Part shown: piece by piece, positions 1-12,284 of the stretch
Layout of the letters: each line of letters opens with the position of its first letter
Numbering within the stretch: position 1 is the stretch's first letter
NCBI GenBank assembly: GCA_963921425.1
Contig: OY992840.1
Location: 9,984,501 to 10,048,500 of the forward strand
Length of the DNA: 64,000 nucleotides
Reading direction: 5' to 3'
DNA from: Dryas octopetala
Lineage: Eukaryota > Streptophyta > Magnoliopsida > Rosales > Rosaceae
Notes under the pieces: model-generated
The model's database searches: none
Told to the model about the DNA's origin: nothing
The model's input: only the letters and a program-made list of their open reading frames with translations
Made by a program: the position numbers and the translations under genes

Positions 1-371
1 TTGTCCCCAATTTAATGTGATTTTTATCATGTGATTGATTCATCAGCTTTGTTTTGTTATTGGCTTTGCTATTGTTTCGGTTTTAGTCTCGTTTTCTGAA
101 ATCAATTGTTGGGTAGTTTACGTTATTGTGCACAAGTTTATAATTATCAGCTCCAGGAGATGGAAATTTGTCAAAGTTTGTGAATTTTGATGTGGGTGTT
201 TTTAGTTTTGCTCAATTGTGGGTTTTGCATGTGGAACTTTCTATGTATCCCTTTGTTTTTTCAGCTATGAAGCTTTGTGCTTAGTCAATTATAGCACTGC
301 TAGTAAGTATTGATCTGTGTGTTTCTGATTACATAATGTGTTGGGTTTATATTGAAACACTGTGTATGCAG

Positions 372-3300
372 ATTGGCACAAAGCAGTGGCGATACTATGA
401 TTTTGGTCCAAAAGTGGTACCTCCACTCATTTGTCTTCCTGGAACAGCAGGGACAGCGGATGTCTGCTACAAGCAGATCATGTCATTGTCCATGAAGGTA
501 GTAGGCCCCACATTATGCTTTCATCAGTTTTTGTCACATTAGTTTCATTTATTTTCCTCAATAAGCACTTGGATTGTAGTTTCAAGCTCATGGTCCATGG
601 CACATTTTCCAGATTCATAGGACTTAAGTTTTGGCTGTTTACTTGTTCCTTTTCCGGGAATCATTTACTTTTATGTTAGTGGCCATGTTATAGGGTGAAA
701 ATTTTGATTCTCCACATAAGAAGAGTAAGAATAAATGAGCTTACATTTATGTACAACTGTTGGGTGGTCATTGTCTAAGCTGAGATTATAACAGCTGTGC
801 GGTTGAATATACCAATTAACTGTCTGTAATTATGGAACTATATTTTCTTATTTTTTGAAGAAGGGAACTCCTCATGTTCAACATACGTTTGGGAATTCTA
901 TGATGAATATGTTTGATCTCTCCTACCATATATATAGAATCTCTCTTTTATGGCTACTAATTTCCTTTTGTTTCCTTCTGTGGACGAGTTACTCTTCAGC
1001 TAGACTTCAGGCTTTGATTTTTGGTGTCTCGTGTTTATGTTTGATATCTCCCTTTGGTTTCCTTGTCTGGATGAGTTACTTGTCCAACTAGACCTTAGGC
1101 TTTGATTTTTGGCGTCTCTCATATACTTCCCATGTACTCAAGTTCACCTTTGAATAATATTTATCTTTATGCATGAATGAAAAGTTTCTATCTATTTTTA
1201 AAATAGCTGGTAAATCTTCTCTGGTTCTACTTAATAAATTCATACATTAATATTAAAAGATAGAAACTTTTACAAAATTTGCAGGGTTATCGGGTGATCT
1301 CTGTTGATATTCCACGTGTATGGAATCATCATGAGTGGATTCAAGCATTTGAAAAATTCTTGGATGCTATTGATGTTCATCATGTAAGCACTCCATTTAC
1401 TTCAGTGCACTTTTTCTCTTACCAAATCATTATCAACTTAATTTTAATTAGTATCATTAATTATATCTATCTGGTTGCACTAATAAAAGGCCTGCTTTTC
1501 TAATGCACAAATAGCTTCTGCATTCTAAATTGTAAATTGCTTTAGAGCCACCCATGCTGCATATACCTGTCAGTATGTGATTAATGTCACTCCATCAGTT
1601 TTTAATTGTTCATATGATATTCATGTTGGAGAAATGTGCACCTTTTAGTTATACTGTTAGAAATTGTGCATTTTTAAGGTCAGTGGCTTCACAAATCTAC
1701 ACTTCTATTGATGTTGATACTGTCAGGCTACAGCTTATTGGCAAGATTTACTTTGGTAGAGTATGATTTCAAGTCTCAACTATCCGTCGTAAGATTTTCC
1801 AATACTTGTGTCTAGGCGTGTCTAGGCCATATGAGAAACATTTAACATCGTTTTAAAAAATAAATAAATAAATAAATTCCTCAACTATGATGTTTTAAAC
1901 TGAATGATACATCAAGATCAATAATTACTTTTAAGTAGGATCAGATTGCAAGTATATCTGACTTATTCCATTGAGGCCTCGTTTGGTGCATAGGATAGGA
2001 TTAGATAGGATAAATAGCTAAATTCATGTGTATTTAAGGAAGAACATGGAGGGTATCTTCTAACTTGAAGAAAGAAGATGAGAAGAATATGAGAAGAATA
2101 TGGATTATTTAATCCCACCATTTTTGGGGGGATTAGAAGAGATAAATCTCCTCTTATGATTAGTCCATCTTAATACATCTTATTCCTTGAAGTTAGAAAC
2201 TTTTCCTTAAATACATATGAATTAGCCATTTATCATATCCAATCATATCCCATACACCAAACGAAGCCTGAATGTTTTAAATGGATCTGTTAAAGAAAAT
2301 CACTGTTCTGGCTCCATAAGAAAGAAAATTTAAGATTGGATCATTGGGCAATAGCTGATTTGCTGTATATGGGACACATGTCCAAATGGGCGAAATCTGA
2401 AATATGATCAGAGCTGTTTGTAGGGAAAGATGAAACATGCTGTCCATGAAAATTTAGGTCAGCTACTGGAAGAATGCGCTTTGTAACAGTGCATATAAAT
2501 TCTTGATCATTCCTATATAGCTTGAACAAAGTGTGAAATTGTTTAATTGATGTCAACACATTTTTCATATTTTTTGGTGGCATTAGTTAATAATAATATA
2601 GAAATTGTTAGGTAGACTGATCAATCTCTTTCTAACAGATACATCTTTATGGTACATCCCTTGGGGGCTTCTTGGCTCAACTTTTTGCTCAGCATCGTCC
2701 AAGACGGGTTCGATCATTGATACTATCAAATTCATTTTTGGACACATGCAGTTTCTCTGCAGCAATGCCATGGGCTCCCATGTATGTTTGTCACATTTGT
2801 ATTTAAACAGTAATTAGTGATCAGTATAAGTGGAGATAATCAGATATTTAGTACATTTGGTGTGTCCATCACTTGAACATTTGTATATATGTAGTGTTAC
2901 ATATATGCTGTTAAGGTGTGTGAGAAATCCAAAAATAGCCATTAGATGACAAATTATTTGTGAGTGGTCACACAACAGGTGGTGATTAAGCTATTTATTT
3001 CTGTATCACTGTTCCGTAGTGTATTTCTTTCTAAGTTCTCAGACCCTGTAGTGACCTGGCGAGGGCTGTAATGGTCTTTGGCACTGCTTGATGCTTCTTG
3101 GTTGGCATTTTTAAGTTCATTTTTTGTTTTTAAGTGCTTTGTCTCTCATCTAAAAATAGTTGTAAAGAACTTCAAAAATGATTTCAATTTTTTATTTTTA
3201 CGGGTTTGTGTGAAATGGAACTATGGATTGGGTATGAATGTATGATATATTGTTCCTATGGATTTTATATTTCTTTATATTTTCAAAAGGTGTGTGCTGG

Positions 3301-4107
3301 ACTTGATAGTTTTAGGCTCATAGTTCTTGTAATTTGTTACTAGGTTTATCTTGTTTCAACAGATTAACTTGCCTGATTATGGTATTTTCTTATGCAGCGT
3401 TAGTTGGACCCCTTCTTTTTTGTTGAAAAGATATGTCTTATCAGGAATTCGTGATGGTCCTCATGAGCCATTTATTGCAGATTCAGTGGACTTTGTTGTT
3501 TCTCAGGTAGATTCTGTGAAGGTCTCCATCTGTTCAATATGGCTGTCTATATTACTTCTTAAAGCAATCGGCTCCGAGAGCTTTCTGTACATTTTAACTT
3601 TTAGCACAGTCTTTTGCCTATGTTAGCTCAACATTTCTCTCTGTTTGCTTAATTGATTGTCATCTATGAAATTGCATGGTCTCTAGCTCTTTGTTCTTCT
3701 TCTTAGTCTTGACTTATTTTTTCTAAGAAAATAAGAAATCTTAATCTTGACTTTAGGCTTTGGATTTACACTCCACTTTGGTTTTATATATCCTTTTCAA
3801 TTTTTTTAACATAATCTAATATTCACCATTGGTCTTGTTTGACAGATGATAGATCTTGACGAGTGCTTTCCAGATATTAAATTTTATTAAAAAACGGACA
3901 TGTAGAGTGGAAGTTATGATATTTAAAGTTTGGTACTTTTCCTTTTAAGTTTGCTTGTTATGAAAAACCTTAGTTTAGGTATTTTCAAAAAATCACATGT
4001 ACCCCTTAAAAATAGGGTTATTGTAACATGGTTTAATATTTTTTGTTTGAAACATGTTTCAAGGGATTAAATTTAACCAAACCAATTAACCAGGAGGCTT
4101 AATCCAG

Positions 4108-4139
<32 letters not shown>

Positions 4140-5804
4140 ATGTTTTCAGGGATCTTAGGCTAATTAACTAAAAAATGTTATAGAAGCCTATCCGTTGTAC
4201 AAGCTGTTCTAATTTCTGACAACTGTGGTTAAATCAGGTTGAGACAATCTCAAGAGAAGACCTGGCCTCCAGGTTGACTTTAACAGCTGATGCTGCTTCA
4301 GTTGGACCTCTTTTGCTTTCAGACTCGTTCATCACTATAATGGATGTATGTTATCTGTATGTAGTTTTGATTTATGTATGAATTACTCATCTTGCCTCTA
4401 GAAAACAAGTCGTTATTTAGGTTTTGTAACACTTTGGTTCTAACTGATTATAATTTCTTGTTCTCTTTTCGCAACTTCTCTAAAATTTTGGATGCTTTCC
4501 CTTTGTGTCCTTTTCTGTTTCTTTTATATAACCATGCCAGACAATATGCCAAATTCTGGAGTAACTTTACATTCACCAAAAACTGTTCAGAGTTCAGGAC
4601 CTTATTACTTGTCTTGATAGAACCTTTTTAATATGCATGTTCTTAGTAAATTTGTCACACTGCATTCAAATCTCACATTCAGCGTAGTCTCCTTCAATCA
4701 AGTGATTGACTTTGAAAATACTAGACACAATGTTGTTAGCATCTTCCCAACAATCCTGTTTGATTAAGAAATATTGGACTTCATCCTAAATTATTTTAAC
4801 AGAAGGAAACCAACCGTGCATATGACTCAAATGCTGGTTAGATGTGAACCTCTATGGCTGCAAGCTTAGCTTTGCATGTCTTCTTATACGCAAGGAGGTT
4901 TGAAGTTTAAGCTGACACAAGGAAGTTTAGCTAGTTTAAAAGTTTAAGCTTAGCTTTGCATGTCTTCCCTCTGTGGCTTTTCTTTCAATAGCAGTATTAG
5001 GCTTGTCTTTTAGCTAGCTTACACAAGGAAGTTTAAAAGTTTAAGCTGACAGATCTAAAATCTTTTCTTCCCAACACATGTACATGAAGACAAATGACTA
5101 CAGTGCAATTCCTCAACAACTCAAAGATGAAGTGAGTGAAAGGTACCCTGGTGCAAGGCGAGCACAATTGAAGACTGGGGGAGACTTTCCATTTCTTTCA
5201 CGCCCAGATGAAGTCAACTTACATCTTCAGGTAAATAGTATTTCTATTTTGCTTATACAAGTCTTTTGTGTTGGAGTTTTGATCATCCATTGTTGTAGCT
5301 GTATGTATGTATTGATCAAAAGACCTTTATTTCAACTGTTAAAAAACAAAAAGACCCTTATTTCAACTGTGTCTGCAATGTGGTCAGTTACACCTGAGAC
5401 GAGTTGGTGTAGAACCTCGACCTGACTTGGTCCCAGGCACCTCAAAGGGAGGTAGTGGTGGAAGTTCTAATGAAGAGAATGAGAAAAATGATCCAGAAGA
5501 TCCACCCAAGGATGATAGGGGAAGCTCAGAAAGTCCGCATGCAGAAAGTCAGCTACCTCCAGCTGCAGAAAGTTCAGAATCTCATAGCTTGAACGACCAG
5601 CTCATCAGCAATGCAAAAGTTTGCCACTTTGGTAATGAAGACATGACAGTTTTCTTGACTTCTGGATTTAAGAAACACACTATACCCACCGAAATTGTGA
5701 TGCAACTTAGATGGGAAATATTTGCTCTTCATTTGCTTTCTCTTTACGTGGGATCGTTGTACATTAGTTTGAACTATAACTGGAAGCTCAGAAAAGTCGT
5801 GTAA
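372..5804 (+). CDS. Maspardin-like alpha/beta hydrolase, 5' partial
   Basis: Seven coding exons can be joined in phase: 372-497, 1285-1383, 2639-2781, 3398-3506, 4238-4345, 5090-5230 and 5388-5804, giving 380 residues and a TAA stop. The first exon with the start codon lies left of the window; the family usually has about 24 residues before the [14 protein letters not shown] segment seen here. The protein has the alpha/beta-hydrolase nucleophile elbow GTSLGG after IHLY, and the conserved blocks [29 protein letters not shown] and [11 protein letters not shown]. Human maspardin (SPG21) is a cytosolic/endosomal protein that binds CD4 and Rab7; in plants the role is unclear, and whether the fold is catalytic here cannot be judged. 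The last exon adds a Ser/Asp/Glu/Pro-rich, probably disordered stretch (from about [10 protein letters not shown]) and then about 60 residues ending in a hydrophobic patch; that tail is the least certain part. All internal junctions use GT-AG. Intron 3 carries a MITE at 1975-2268. Confidence 0.9.
1975..2268. mobile_element. MITE inside the maspardin-like gene intron
   Basis: A 294-bp element has imperfect terminal inverted repeats: GGCCTCGTTTGGTGCATAGG at the left, and its complement ending CACCAAACGAAGCC at the right. It is flanked by TGA at 1972-1974 and 2269-2271, a possible 3-bp target duplication. A diverged relative lies at 51128-52264. It has no coding capacity. A 3-bp duplication would suggest PIF/Harbinger type, but TGA is not the usual TWA, so the superfamily is left open. 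Confidence 0.7.
4106..4140. repeat. Poly-A followed by (TA)n microsatellite
   Basis: A short A tract runs into about a dozen TA dinucleotides within intron 5 of the maspardin-like gene. It is a simple repeat with no other signal. Confidence 0.8.
4862..5056. repeat. Local direct repeats in an intron
   Basis: The phrase AAGCTTAGCTTTGCATGTCTTC occurs twice in near-identical form (about 4861 and 4947), and ACACAAGGAAGTTTA also occurs twice (about 4915 and 5021). The stretch looks like a small tandem duplication, later diverged, just before the exon at 5090. It does not disturb that exon. Confidence 0.6.
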
Positions 5805-8227
5805 ATTGGAACGTCTTGACATTATTGTTTCTTGTTTGTGTAATTGTTCAAAATTAAGTTGAGTCCCACTGATGTTTGTGCACGTCTTTCTTGCACCTTT
5901 GGCACTTTCCAATTGCTTGGGGATTATTTGTCTTGTGGAGGATCTCCACAGGCAAGGGATTTGAGATTGCATACGTATTAATTGTGTATAATAGCTGACT
6001 AGATATTCCAGAGAGACCACAGCTTCAACCTTAGACCTGAGTCCCGGACCTAGAATTAAGGACTCGGACCACGTATGGACCCAAAATGCCAAACCCTAGA
6101 CCCGAGACCCTATCCAAATTTGTTTGTAAGCTGCAAACCAGACAATGGAATAGATTTCATTTCCATTCTCACTCACATTCCCAATCTATTTCATTCGTTT
6201 TAATAAGCTAAAAGAAAATGTTTTAATTTTATTTTCCTGGTCCAAATTTTGGCGATCTGCCTATACTCAAACGGATCCTAACATATTAATTCTCTCTCCT
6301 ATTTCATTATCTGAGATTCTGAGCAGACTTGTGAATTGGCTTCTTGGTCCAAATCTAATTATTGCAAAGCCCCTTTGGCGTTTCATAGATAGCACTCAAC
6401 TCCTGGCATTTGAATTGGCTGGGATAAAAGCCTCGAATTTTTGTGCATCACTGATTACCAGCTTTCTTTATATTTCTTATTTCCAAGATAGCACAAGCCA
6501 CTTGCTTTCTGAAAGACGTTGGGAATTGAACTGCATTCAAGAATCAAGAGCATATACGAAAGCAAACTCAACATACGTGATGTCTTGTAATTTTGTTGGC
6601 GGCTTAGGGCGCAGAGAGTGCCTTTTCTTTTTTTGGCCATGAGAGAGTGCTTTAAGCATATAGAAAAGTTCAACATCCTGAACTGAGTCAAGCTAAAGCT
6701 TCCAGCAGCAACCAAATTGAGTCTACACTTTTAAGATATGACTTGACAATGACAATTTTACGAAACAAAACTTCCCATGTGATATCAATTTGTGAACAAA
6801 AACTGATAGCAGAATATAGTACTCGTATTGTTGCCCACTTATATAAGCTATCAAGCTCTACAAATTCAAGTCAATAAAACATTAAAGCTCAGCTATACAC
6901 TTCAGGCACGCTATACCCAAATTGGCATTCCATGCATGCAGTGTTGTACATTTACACCTAAGATTTGATGTAATACTTCTAGCTTCAAAGTGTAATTTCA
7001 ATGTCTTATATTTGCTGTCTCATTCCTTAGTTACCCATGTCATTCTCCAGGTCTCAGACTCAGCACCTGCATAATCCTTCACTTTTCCATTGTCCATCAC
7101 AGGACTAGCAAAGCTGCTTCTAGACAATGTGAACATCATTGCAACAAGCATCACATTGAAGGCATAGGTGTACTAGATCAACAGAAAAATCATGACACCA
7201 CCTTCATGTACCACAGTCAGTGGCATAACCGCATAGTTTTCAACTGCAGGATGGCCAAGTCCAGTCATTCGACAATATTCAAACCAATGCCGCCTTCACA
7301 AGGAAAAACCTTGTACCAAACTGAGCATGAACTCTGGAAGAACCAAACAAGAAACATACATAATTTTACAAGGACAGAATTAGTCCACAAAACCTAGAAG
7401 ACCATAGTGATGATATTGTCTTATCCTTTCCATCAACATATCCTTTATGCTAAACTCTCCACAGGCATTAAATCAATCCAGCATTGAGAATTTGCACCAA
7501 TAACTTATCTATGATGCTTACCACTTCAAAGCCATGTCCCCAAGTGAATGCTGAAATGCTTCTAAATGTGAAACTTGCTGCTTTATAGATTAAAGGTATC
7601 AATAGATTCAATACAGTGGCTCATTAATCTTGATGACACACATATTACCACTTTGAAGCCCCAAAAACAACACAACCCTTGTTGGCTCCTACTCTATGAA
7701 CTCATATGCACATACACTTCAACTACAACACAAGGCTATACTCGAGTTTCAAACATGAGCCTCTCACAAAAAAATTACAAACAACAGGCCTCTCACTCTC
7801 ATTCTAAAGGTCTAATAAGGTTATGCAGGGTATGGTTCTTGATTGTATTCGAGACATAAAGTTTACAAATGAAACCGTTGTCACAATTGTTTCTCACCAG
7901 TCATTTCTTCAAGCTTGTGAAATGCAAATGCAATCAAAAATCAATAAGTTACCAAAAAAAAAAATTCCCAACAAAAAAACAAAACTTCCAAAGCACAAAA
8001 TGAAAAATCCACAAAAATAATCCAGGAAATGCAGATTACATTCCATAAAAGCCATTAACACTTATATCCAAACACCTTAAAATTACCAGTACGTGAGACA
8101 ATTCAATTCAATTCATCACAAACACAAAATCCAAAACAAACCCTAAAAATCTCCACAAACACCCAAAAACAAAAGGCATACATTACCCCCAAATCACTTC
8201 CACAAAACGAAAAGCATACATCTTTTC
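5805..8227. other. Intergenic region between maspardin-like gene and CML13/14
   Basis: It holds the 3' UTR of the maspardin-like gene at its left end and of the CML gene at its right end (convergent genes). No further gene is supported. A minus-strand open stretch near 7030-7190 ends after an AG-like acceptor but could not be joined to other exons or recognised. Confidence 0.6.
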
Positions 8228-8671
8228 TCACTTGGCGACCATTCGGGCAATGAAGTCCTCGTACTTGATCTTCCCGTCCGACCCGACATCGACCTCCCGG
8301 ATCCACTCGTCGAACTCGGAAGGCTCGAGCTTCTCGCCGATGCTGGTGAGGATGTGGCGGAGCTCGGAGACGGAGACGAAGCCCGTGGCGTCCTTGTCGA
8401 GGACCTTGAAGGCGTCGCGGAGCTGGCGATCGAACGGCTCGGGCTTCATGTGCTTGCCCATGAGGTCGAGGAAGCGAGGGAAGTCGAAGGGGGCCGTGAG
8501 CTTCTCCTCGGCGACTATGGATTTGAGTTGGGCCTGGGTCGGGTTTCCCCCGAGAGACCGCATTAGGATCCCCAATTCGGACGGGGCGATCTTGCCGTCG
8601 TTGTCGGTGTCGAAGAGCGTGAACGCCTCCTTCATTGAGGATACTTGGTCATCGCTCAGATCCTTGCCCAT
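8228..8671 (-). CDS. CML13: Calmodulin-like protein CML13/CML14
   Basis: This intronless frame encodes 147 residues, the normal length for the family (about 148). It starts [17 protein letters not shown] and ends DFIARMVAK, matching the Arabidopsis CML13/CML14 pattern almost throughout. The first EF-hand loop (residues 21-32, [12 protein letters not shown]) is canonical with acidic residues at positions 1, 3, 5 and 12. The second loop region is degenerate, the third ([12 protein letters not shown]) lacks an acid at position 5, and the fourth ([12 protein letters not shown]) has Gly at position 3, so one strong calcium site is expected. In Arabidopsis, CML13/14 bind IQ motifs, including those of myosins, and act as light-chain-like subunits in the cytosol. 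The upstream leader is pyrimidine-rich on the plus strand, GA-rich in the mRNA. CML13 and CML14 cannot be told apart here; the symbol is the nearest paralogue. Confidence 0.95.
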   Translation of the reverse strand: MGKDLSDDQVSSMKEAFTLFDTDNDGKIAPSELGILMRSLGGNPTQAQLKSIVAEEKLTAPFDFPRFLDLMGKHMKPEPFDRQLRDAFKVLDKDATGFVSVSELRHILTSIGEKLEPSEFDEWIREVDVGSDGKIKYEDFIARMVAK

Positions 8672-9236
8672 TTTTTCCGGGTCTCAATTTCGGGTTCGGA
8701 TTGTTTCTCCTCTCTCTCTCTGTCTTTCTCAAAACTCTACTCCTTTTTTTCAATTTCTCTCTCGGAAATGAGAATGGTGGAAGCTTTCTCGGATTTTGAA
8801 ATAATTGGGAGACCGCTAAAGACGGCGTCGTTTTACGACCCCGATAAGAGTAATAATGTCGTGTTGACGGGCTTTCAGTTCTTTTGCTCATCAAACAAAA
8901 AATTACTAAAATGTCACTTTAGTCTTTATAGGCTTATAGCTTGGGTCAAGATTTATTTTCAATCATGTAATTTTAATTTTGTATTTTTTATTACAATTTA
9001 AAGACATATTAATATTTTCGTCCATTAATTCATTATTTTTAAATTTCTAACGGTTTATAATATACATTATCAAGATCACAATGATTTATAAGAAATATGA
9101 TAAAAAAACACAATAAATTCGACGATTTATTGAACAAGAATATTAATAAGGTTTTTAAATTGCAGCGATTTATAAAGTATTTATAATGTTCACTGATTTA
9201 GAGGTTGACAAGGTCGCCGACTCCTGCATCTAATCG

Positions 9237-9293
<57 letters not shown>

Positions 9294-9592
9294 GGAGGGA
9301 GGCTCGTGGGTTGAACCGATGGCGACAGAGGAGGCGCCAATGATCGGTGAGGTTGGGACTTGGAGTGACTGAAGGTGATGATGGGTGGTTTTGTTATTCA
9401 GGAATTTTGTAAATGTATTATGGTCATTTCAATTAGGGGTTAGAATTGTAATTTAATAAATGAGAGAAAGAGGTGTGTAATGAGGAAAAATGAAGCTCTT
9501 GAGTTATTCAAAGTGGGTAGCTGGGATAATGGTTACAACTAGGATAAATTTAAGGTTTGATTCTCTTAAATGTAACAAAAAAAAAGTCTCAG
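8672..9592. other. CML13/14 upstream region with GA microsatellite
   Basis: The 5' flank of the CML gene is followed by AT-rich sequence. No second gene is supported. A (GA)n tract lies at about 9239-9297. Confidence 0.6.
9239..9297. repeat. (GA)n microsatellite
   Basis: An almost uninterrupted run of GA dinucleotides, with a single AA interruption, ends in GGGAGGGAGG. It is a likely length-polymorphic simple repeat. Confidence 0.9.
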
Positions 9593-10750
9593 CTATATTT
9601 ACATTTACCAATTATAGGATCCATTTCAAGTTGGTCTACGAACTATAAAATATTTCAAATTTTCATATTAACTATAGGGTTCATTTCAAGTTGGTCCACG
9701 AATTATAAAACATTTCAAATTTTCCCATTAACTATAGGATTCATTTCAAGTTGGTCCACGAACTAACAAAAAAATACATAATGGTAGACAAAATCAAGTT
9801 GACAAAAAAACCGAACTAAACCGGATTATTTATATATTTTATATTATATAAAAAGTTATATATATTGAATAAAAAAGATGTAAGGTGTTTTTTTGCACAT
9901 GCTAGAGTTTGAACCTATGACCTTGTGGGGAGAGTCAAAGTATGAATTTCTACTACACTACTTAACCACTTATGAAATTCAAGTATATGCAATATATTTA
10001 TAGGCTCACTGATACTTGAAATATAAAAATTTATAAAATTAAATATATTTTATATATCATTCTTTTTTTTTAGATATTATTTTAGGTCTCTATTTAAATA
10101 TTATCATTGCAAAAAGTATAAAAATATTACTAGTTTATATTTTATATATTTTATAGTTTCTATATTGTAAAAATATTACTAAAAGTCTCAAACTATAATT
10201 TATAATTTATATACTAAAATTATTAGAGTATAGGGTTAATTTTTAAGGTATAAGGCTTCAAACTTTATGGTTTAGTGTATAAAGTTATGGTGTAGAATAC
10301 CAATTATAATTTTATAAATTATTATATTTCAAGTATCAATATGCCTATAAATATATTGCATGTACTTAAATATCATAAGTGACTAAATGATGTAGTGGGA
10401 ATTTACTCTTTCACTATTCTTAAGTGGTTATGAGTTCGAACCCAGAATGTTCCAAAAACACCTTATACCTTTTTTTATTAAAAATATAACTTTTATATAA
10501 TAAATAAAAATATATAAATAATCTGGTTCGGTTCGGTTCGGTTTTGTCAACTATTTTGTATGTTTTTTATTTGTTCATGGACCAATTTAAAATGAACCCT
10601 ATAGTTAATGAGAAAATTTAAAATATTTTATATTTCGTGGACCAACTTGAAATGAACCTTATAATCAATGGGAAAATTTGAAATATTTTATAATTTGTGG
10701 ATCAACTTGAAATAGACTCTATAATTGGTTGATGTAAATGTACTTGAGCA
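9593..10750. mobile_element. AT-rich non-autonomous DNA transposon with sub-terminal tandem repeats (copy 1)
   Basis: The left end carries three tandem units of about 60 bp built on TTCATTTCAAGTTGGTCCACGAA. The right end carries the same units inverted (CCAACTTGAAATGAACC). The outer ends read TTTACATTTACCAATTATAGG and, inverted, ATAATTGGTTGATGTAAATG. The arms converge through CCGAAC/GGTTCGG blocks and tRNA-like boxes to an AT-rich centre. There is no coding capacity. Relatives lie at 40888-41741, 47710-48906 and 48907-49347. No clear target duplication was found, so the superfamily is unresolved. Confidence 0.75.
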
Positions 10751-11566
10751 AAAAAAAAAAATCATCATATACTTTCCTTTGGATTAATCATATATTTTTC
10801 TATCCAAATTGGTATCTAAATCTTAATTAATTTTTATCGAATCTAAATCTAAATGTTAATTCTGAAAGATAATATTTGCCCCAACACTTTTTCTCAACTA
10901 GTCTTCCTTAACTTAAATGGTATTCATACATTGGACTTTATAAGAAAAAAATAAAAAACTATAAAAGAAAAAGATAATCATGTTGAATCAATTTATGTCA
11001 CATAAATTTGGAAGCATATGTTGAAAAAAAAAAAAAAAAAAAAAAAAACTTATCGGGACAATTAGCATTTTCCATTCATTCCAGGAGATTGAAAACCAAG
11101 TAACCAACTAAAGATAAATATGATAATTGAATTGATAAAATGTCATTAGAATAATGAAAATAAGGGTTAAATACACTAATGCCCTTGCACTTTGATCCAT
11201 GAACTTTAAAACCTCCCAATTGAGTCCTTAGATATTGATTCTTTCAATTTTAAAACCTCCCAATTAAGGACAATGTCACTATATGAAGCGCAAATTTTGG
11301 TGGAACAAAGGCAAATTTGTCTATTCAGGTGCTAACAACTTCTCATATGCATTCTCATCACCAATCACGGGTTCAAAATTTACACACCCATTGTACACTT
11401 TTTAATGATAAACAAACTCTTATTCTATATAAATCAACTTGATTCACATTATAAATGAGTGTTCAAACTCCCTAATTAGTTTGACAAAAAAAAAAACTCC
11501 CTAATTAGTTTAATACTATATATAAAAAGTTGCTTGAGATTAATTTTAACTTTTTTCGCGAGATAT
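10751..11566. other. AT-rich intergenic sequence
   Basis: I see no gene. There is a long A tract at about 11022-11047 and two copies of AAAACCTCCCAATT(G/A)AG at about 11210 and 11260. Confidence 0.6.
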
Positions 11567-11933
11567 TATATATGGAGTGCTGCTATTTGCACACCCTGTT
11601 TTTTCTTTTTGCACACCCTTTTGTAAAAAAAAAAATCAAAACTCAAAAGAAAAGACACACTTACCCCTCACCCAACACACCCTAACTCCATTTTTTCTCT
11701 TCTGCACACCTCATCAACAGACAAAAAAAAAAAACACACACACCCCCTTCATCTCCCTCACCCGACCACACCCACCGGCCACCCACGCAGCACCCACCTC
11801 CTCCCTCCCCTCCACCAAGCCCAGCCCCGTCGCACCCTCCCTCCAGCCCCGACCCAGCCCACCTCCTTCCCATCCATGCACCCAGCCCGACCTCCTCCCT
11901 CCCCTCCACCAAGCCCCAGCCCGACCACCTCCA

Positions 11934-12041
11934 GAGCTTCCTTCTTTCTCTGCAACTCGTTTTATATGCGACAACAATATGGCCAATAGCCAAAACCAGC
12001 GAGCAGATGAACAGAGCTATTTCGGTGGCTCTTATAAAGAA
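11934..12041 (-). pseudogene. Captured fragment of a membrane-protein exon
   Basis: On the minus strand this piece reads in one open frame for 36 residues: FFIRATEIAL, a hydrophobic span FICSLVLAIGHIVVAY, then a basic Arg-rich end TSCRERRKL. This looks like a transmembrane helix followed by a cytosolic basic segment. It begins right after an AG that could be a splice acceptor. The source gene was not identified. It sits between the arms of the fold-back element, on the same strand as the gamma-COP fragment. Confidence 0.55.
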
Positions 12042-12175
12042 CTTCAAAACTCACATATAGTTTTGCATGGGTTCTATGGCTAAAATCAGTTTCAATCTAA
12101 TGCCTGGTTCTAAATGGTCAATTGACAGTAAAGAAACTTGATATACAAACAAGGATAAAGAGAAGAACTTGGTAC

Positions 12176-12284
12176 CTCTTTAACAATGAACCTCAACATG
12201 TTTGAAAATTTTCCAACAGCAGGAACACCTTCTGGCTTCTCAAATGCCAAAAAGGTCTGTCCAGGTGTATCATAAGGAAGAGAT
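12176..12284 (-). pseudogene. Captured exon of coatomer subunit gamma (gamma-COP)
   Basis: On the minus strand it encodes 36 residues with no stop, including PGQTFLAFEKPEGVPAV and KFSNMLRFIVKE. This is the well-conserved stretch of plant gamma-COP appendage domains shortly before the C-terminus. The reading frame ends at a GT that looks like the original splice donor (GAG|GTACCA), so an exon and part of the following intron were captured. It is about 4 percent of the full gene and cannot make a working coatomer subunit. Confidence 0.8.

Noticed and set aside
7030-7290. Minus-strand open stretch with an acceptor-like TCTAG and residues such as YTYAFNVMLVAMMFT
   Set aside because: I could not join it to other exons or recognise the protein, and open runs of about 50 codons occur by chance here; a protein search and RNA-seq would settle it.
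9239-9297. Possible CRISPR-like or structured repeat
   Set aside because: It is a plain GA dinucleotide microsatellite without spacers; the same holds for the AG run at 50207-50258.
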